A stretch of DNA of 64,000 bases. Source: a virus. Location of the stretch: IMG/VR virus record IMGVR_UViG_3300046692_000091, positions 207,261 through 271,260 of that record. One strand, written 5' to 3'. The notes under the pieces were generated by a model. The model ran no database searches and had not been told where the DNA came from. It saw only the letters and a program-made list of their open reading frames with translations. A program made the position numbers and the translations under genes. This document shows, piece by piece, positions 60,580 to 64,000 of the stretch. The first letter of the stretch is position 1; each line of letters starts with the position of its first letter.

Positions 60580-61413
60580 ATGGACATCATCGAAAGAGAC
60601 GTAGGGCAGATACCGGTCAGTATCGGCACCTCTCTTGCATTCGAAGGTTTACTGGGAATCCACCCGAACCAACCAATACAACCGACTAACGTCAAAACCA
60701 TTCAGACCATCTGGGTTAACATCCGTACTCTTTCGCGAAATCTGTTTCAGGCTGTGCCAACAGAGAAAGCGTTAGAGATGGATTATACCAACTCAGTGCA
60801 AGTGCTACTGAACGAGACTCAAGTTCTCCCAGTGGCACTTGCACAACAAGGGTATACCGGTAAGATCCGTTACTACCTAGCCTCTAAGGATGCAGTCAAA
60901 TGGGCTTTCCCCAAGGCTAACTTCAAAGAGCTCAAGTCACCTAAACAAATTGCATACGACATGTTCGAACGTTTTGTTAGCATTGAACTTTATCAACAGA
61001 TGAAGGCTGCTAACATGGATGTGATGGAGATTGACCGTAAGCCTAAGTCTGGTGAAGGTATCGTAGCGATCTTAACGCATTACCCACATGAACTGTTGTG
61101 GAAGCCTCAGTTCAGCCGCCTGTTGCTATTGGAATCCCACACAGGGAAACTGAAGACTTACAACACGTGGTATACGAAGTTAAACGGCATCAGTGAAAAC
61201 GAATACCCCATGCCATTCACCGAGTTTACACTACAAGTGTTCGGTGATGGCGAACTCATAGCTCCGCAACAACCACGTAAGATCCTGACAGAACTCAAAC
61301 AGCTTTCTAAGGATAAGAAGTGGACAGGTATTACGACTCCAGACAAACTCTATCACGATGTCATGAGTTCGTCTAAGGAATTGAAAGACCTGTATAAGCT
61401 ACTCAGGAAATAA
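60580..61413 (+). CDS. Unknown protein after the nuclease gene
   Basis: A 277-aa protein, basic, mixed alpha/beta, starting MDIIERDVGQIPVSIG, 9 nt after the nuclease stop behind GAGGC. Segments such as GKIRYYLASKDAVKWAFPK and the Lys-rich C-terminus suggest nucleic acid contact. No family was recognised. Confidence 0.6.
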   Translation: MDIIERDVGQIPVSIGTSLAFEGLLGIHPNQPIQPTNVKTIQTIWVNIRTLSRNLFQAVPTEKALEMDYTNSVQVLLNETQVLPVALAQQGYTGKIRYYLASKDAVKWAFPKANFKELKSPKQIAYDMFERFVSIELYQQMKAANMDVMEIDRKPKSGEGIVAILTHYPHELLWKPQFSRLLLLESHTGKLKTYNTWYTKLNGISENEYPMPFTEFTLQVFGDGELIAPQQPRKILTELKQLSKDKKWTGITTPDKLYHDVMSSSKELKDLYKLLRK

Positions 61414-61498
61414 TACTGGGTAGCCCAATGTTACGAGACTAAATCTGCATGCGCATGCAGCTAACTAAAAAAGCAAACATTCCGATCGGAGAAACACC
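61412..61498 (+). promoter_or_regulatory. AATACTG motif and 16-bp palindrome before the SSB-like gene
   Basis: AATACTG (61412-61418) overlaps the upstream stop. CTGCATGCGCATGCAG (61445-61460) is a perfect 16-bp palindrome 39 nt before the ATG. It could be an operator or an RNA hairpin for autoregulation. Confidence 0.4.
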
Positions 61499-62248
61499 AT
61501 GTCCCAAGGCAACATGCCAGCACCAATTCTGAACGCATTCTCGGTCATGTCGACCTGGCTGTACGCAGCTCCTGTTCAGGGTTCTACCAAACGTCCATCG
61601 ATCCGCTTTGCTGTTCGTGGTAACGTACCGACGATCTTCACCAAGACCGGGGTAGATGGCGATGAGAACCATGGCAAGATCGACTTCCGTATGGATCTCG
61701 CAACCTTCGCTGCGGCAATGCATTACATCAAGCAACTCGTGAACAAAGTTGAAGGTGTTCCAACCAAACGTATTTTCATCTATCAGGATGACTTCCTGGC
61801 AGGTAAGAAACTGGACAAAGTAATTCCTCTGTCCAAGTGGGAAATCGGTCGTGCACAAGACGGTCGTGTATACATGGCAGTGCTGTCTACCAAGACCAGT
61901 CGCCCACGTATCCCATTCTACTTCGGTCCATCCAAGTATCACTCCATCCAGAATGGTGATGGTTCTGAGATCACCCCGGTAGAAATGTCTGAAGCCTATG
62001 CAATGGGTTTCATGGTCCCAGCTGAAGCAATCGTTTACAACCTGATGGTTTCCTCGTTCGACGAGAATGCCAAGAACGTTGCTAACCCAGCCAACTTCGC
62101 TGGTGGTAGTGGCGGCGGTGGCGGTAATCGTGGCGGTAACTTCGGTGGTGGTGGCCAACGTAGTGGCGGCAATAGCTACAGTGGCGGCGGTAGCAGCTCC
62201 CCTGCCCCAATGGCAGATGCTGGCTTCGGCGATGTAATGGATTTCTGA
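61499..62248 (+). CDS. Single-stranded DNA-binding protein (SSB-like)
   Basis: A 249-aa protein. Residues 1-195 are a beta-rich core with basic and aromatic strands (RPSIRFAVRGNVPTIF; KRIFIYQDDF). Residues about 198-235 are a Gly/Asn/Ser linker, and the end is acidic with a terminal Phe (ADAGFGDVMDF), the layout of SSB tails that recruit replication proteins. There is no direct motif for the OB fold, so the call rests on architecture and its place near DNA genes. Codon bias indicates high expression. Confidence 0.7.
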   Translation: MSQGNMPAPILNAFSVMSTWLYAAPVQGSTKRPSIRFAVRGNVPTIFTKTGVDGDENHGKIDFRMDLATFAAAMHYIKQLVNKVEGVPTKRIFIYQDDFLAGKKLDKVIPLSKWEIGRAQDGRVYMAVLSTKTSRPRIPFYFGPSKYHSIQNGDGSEITPVEMSEAYAMGFMVPAEAIVYNLMVSSFDENAKNVANPANFAGGSGGGGGNRGGNFGGGGQRSGGNSYSGGGSSSPAPMADAGFGDVMDF

Positions 62249-62260
62249 TAAAAGTATAAG

Positions 62261-62286
62261 GCGTCCTCATTAGAGGATGCTCTATG
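62261..62286 (+). terminator. Hairpin with TATG
   Basis: GCGTCCTC (62261-62268) pairs with GAGGATGC (62273-62280), followed by TCTATGCC (TATG 62283). Confidence 0.55.
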
Positions 62287-62318
62287 CCCCAACTGCGGGA
62301 CTGGAAAAAATCTCAGAT

Positions 62319-62328
62319 CTATATTACT
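62319..62328 (+). promoter_or_regulatory. Early promoter box CTATATTACT
   Basis: It lies in a 29-nt stretch identical to that upstream of chmA. The ATG of the Cys-rich gene follows 37 nt later. Confidence 0.8.
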
Positions 62329-62355
62329 ACTTTAGATATCTGAAGAGTAAAAACG

Positions 62356-62526
62356 ATGGCAATGTCTGACTGTATCAAATGTTGGGAAACACCATGCTGC
62401 TGTGGCCACGAATACAAAACGTATCCGTTGTCTAAGCTGCTTGAGATCTACGATGTGGTAAAGAAAGAACTCGTCAGTCGGGGTAAACTTCCGGAAGAAG
62501 AGAATGTAACACCACCGCAACAATGA
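62356..62526 (+). CDS. Small Cys-rich zinc-binding early protein
   Basis: A 56-aa frame with CIKCWETPCCCGHEY at residues 6-20. C6, C9, a cysteine triplet (14-16) and H18 can build a zinc knuckle. Short phage proteins with C-x2-C-W and PC-x-CG are common and uncharacterised. First gene behind an early box, so probably a host-takeover factor. Confidence 0.65.
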   Translation: MAMSDCIKCWETPCCCGHEYKTYPLSKLLEIYDVVKKELVSRGKLPEEENVTPPQQ

Positions 62527-62533
62527 GGGCTCC

Positions 62534-64000
62534 ATGCAATTATTGGTTTCTGGTATTCAAGGTAGTGGCTTCACAGAAGTAACTGCAGAACACAAGGGTA
62601 AAAGGCTTGCGTTCACCACAAAGATCTACTGCAAGGTAAAACTAGCAGATCAACAACGAGTCTTTAAGGAGATTAATAGTTACTGGGAATTCCTCGGTGA
62701 AGCGCCTCAAGAGAAGATCTGGGAATCTTATCAGAAGATCCATGAGATTCTGAACATGTCGTTGGATTCCATGCGAGTAGCAATGTCGCTGAGACATTAC
62801 ATTCGTGAACTATATACACACATGCCAATGAACGGCATGCGTCGTTGGTTGTCGACAATGGGTAACTTGTTTATCCCAGTTGAAATCGAACGTGTGATTA
62901 CAGCTGAGTCCCGTTACAACAAGAAAGACCAGACGTATCTCGAGCACGAATATATCAACCTGGCAACTGTCTCGTTGGCTATCCGTCCGATGATTCCGAT
63001 CTTTGGTGAGTATCTCGAAAGCAGTTCCGAGTATGACCATAACAAAGAAACGGAAGTGTTGGGTCTGCTGCATGATTGTGAAGTAGCGAACTGGCCGTTG
63101 AATGAAGTTGGTCCTCATGGCGAGGAAGTTGATACCGCATTCGATAAGCTTGCTGGTTATGTGCAGTTCTGTGTGGAAGATGAACCGACCACACTCGGTC
63201 GACTGTGGCGTGGGATGTCCTCGGTAGAAGTACCAGTACACTTGCGATCCAAAGTTCTGGTTCGTCGATTGACGATTGTTCCTCTGGATGACATTACATC
63301 GTTCTCCATTGTAGCAAACGCATACCGCTACGTTCGTTCTATCATCAACCCGAATGAACGAACCACAGCGGAACGAGTCAATGAAAAGAAACCCGAGTCT
63401 GGTGGAGATGAAGATGAAAAGACTTCCTTTCTCGAAGCGCACAAAACCAAGCATCGGGTGCCACCAGGTGACATTGAAGCCTTCAACATCGACACTTACG
63501 ATCATGTCAAACTCGCCCAGCGGGTTGATCCTACAGTTTGTCTGAAGAAGCTTCAGCAGTGCCTGAGTGCAATGAAGAATGTTCAAGGTGTGGCAATCAA
63601 TCCACATCAAGTCAAGATTGCCCAATGGGTAATGGCGAAAGCATTCCCAGCCAAAGCATTCTATCACACCAACAAGATCGCTACGAACAACATGCTTGCA
63701 ACTTCTCAAGCATTGCTCTGGCATTGGGGCTTCCTGGACATCGCGGTGTTCCAGCAAGTTGAACTACTCAAGCAAGGTGAATCGGGTTCTCAATTCCAAT
63801 TGGGTTCTACTCGAACGAACTCTCGCATTCCGAATCGTTATAAAGACGAACTGAATGAACTGTTCCCTCACCAGAAGGCGCCACAGTATACCAATGCCGG
63901 TGTACCGATGCGTACTGAGAATATGGCAGGCACTGCAATCAGTACTGCTACCGCATCTATCCATGCTTCCAATTGGATCTATCGCGGACCGGATGAACTG
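62534..64000 (+). CDS. Large unknown protein, runs off the window end
   Basis: An open frame of 489 codons from ATG 62534 (GAGGG upstream) continues past the window edge without a stop. It is co-transcribed with the Cys-rich early gene. It is helical and acidic with a charged linker near residue 285 (ESGGDEDEKTSF) and a Gln/Asn-rich second half. No family was recognised. A 315-codon reverse-strand frame over the same bases is a shadow. Confidence 0.7.
   Translation, partial: MQLLVSGIQGSGFTEVTAEHKGKRLAFTTKIYCKVKLADQQRVFKEINSYWEFLGEAPQEKIWESYQKIHEILNMSLDSMRVAMSLRHYIRELYTHMPMNGMRRWLSTMGNLFIPVEIERVITAESRYNKKDQTYLEHEYINLATVSLAIRPMIPIFGEYLESSSEYDHNKETEVLGLLHDCEVANWPLNEVGPHGEEVDTAFDKLAGYVQFCVEDEPTTLGRLWRGMSSVEVPVHLRSKVLVRRLTIVPLDDITSFSIVANAYRYVRSIINPNERTTAERVNEKKPESGGDEDEKTSFLEAHKTKHRVPPGDIEAFNIDTYDHVKLAQRVDPTVCLKKLQQCLSAMKNVQGVAINPHQVKIAQWVMAKAFPAKAFYHTNKIATNNMLATSQALLWHWGFLDIAVFQQVELLKQGESGSQFQLGSTRTNSRIPNRYKDELNELFPHQKAPQYTNAGVPMRTENMAGTAISTATASIHASNWIYRGPDEL

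Noticed and set aside
62810-63757. 315-codon minus-strand frame near the window end
   Set aside because: It lies antisense to a longer open frame that begins at 62534 behind an early promoter and runs off the window.
1-64000. CRISPR array, insertion sequence or integrase
   Set aside because: No regularly spaced direct repeats, transposase or recombinase motifs were seen; repeats present are hairpin terminators and promoter boxes.

Overview
This window is part of the genome of a phiKZ-like, nucleus-forming jumbo myophage (family Chimalliviridae). Its host is probably Pseudomonas or a related gammaproteobacterium, but the host is inferred from relatives and not shown by the sequence. The diagnosis rests on several hallmark genes together: the nuclear shell protein chimallin (chmA), the phage tubulin phuZ, a multisubunit-type RNA polymerase beta' fragment with NADFDGD, a diverged family B DNA polymerase, a phiKZ-type terminase, and a contractile tail sheath and tube. 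Eight early-promoter-like CTATATTACT boxes of the kind known for the virion RNA polymerase of phiKZ point the same way.

Layout. 1-1000: a minus-strand tRNA cluster (Tyr, Asp, His and one aberrant tRNA) with a candidate structured RNA. 1.0-9.8 kb, minus strand: a deoxyribosyltransferase-like gene overlapping a tail-tube-like gene, a DUF1353 protein, a kelch propeller, an internal-virion polyprotein with what looks like a programmed -1 frameshift, and the class Ia ribonucleotide reductase genes nrdB and nrdA. 10.1-13.4 kb, plus strand: small unknown genes and dihydrofolate reductase. 13.4-21.0 kb, minus strand: terminase and three large structural genes. 21.2-24.4 kb, plus strand: sheath, tube and a 58-aa gene. 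24.4-43.9 kb: many small, mostly unknown genes in promoter-terminator units, including a nucleotidyltransferase fold, a Sec-exported protein, PhuZ, a tyrosine phosphatase and several small paralogue families. 44.0-47.0 kb: DNA polymerase and an RlaP-type nucleotidyltransferase. 48-52 kb: probable virion proteins. 52-56 kb: chimallin and RNA polymerase beta'. 57-64 kb: unknown genes, an SbcD/Mre11-like nuclease, an SSB-like protein and an early gene block running off the window end.

How it fits together. The nucleotide genes (nrdAB, dhfr, deoxyribosyltransferase) supply DNA precursors. The polymerase, SSB and SbcD-like nuclease act on DNA inside the ChmA shell, which PhuZ filaments position. 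The phage RNA polymerases read early boxes and, probably, TATG-type late promoters. Many of the TATG motifs sit beside intergenic hairpins that often carry CATA on the left flank and TATG on the right, which suggests combined terminator and promoter modules usable on both strands.

The strongest new observation is at 4244-4306. There a G GGA AAG heptamer, a 6-nt spacer and an 8-bp stem join two frames of a three-domain polyprotein whose domains are separated by VSNE motifs.
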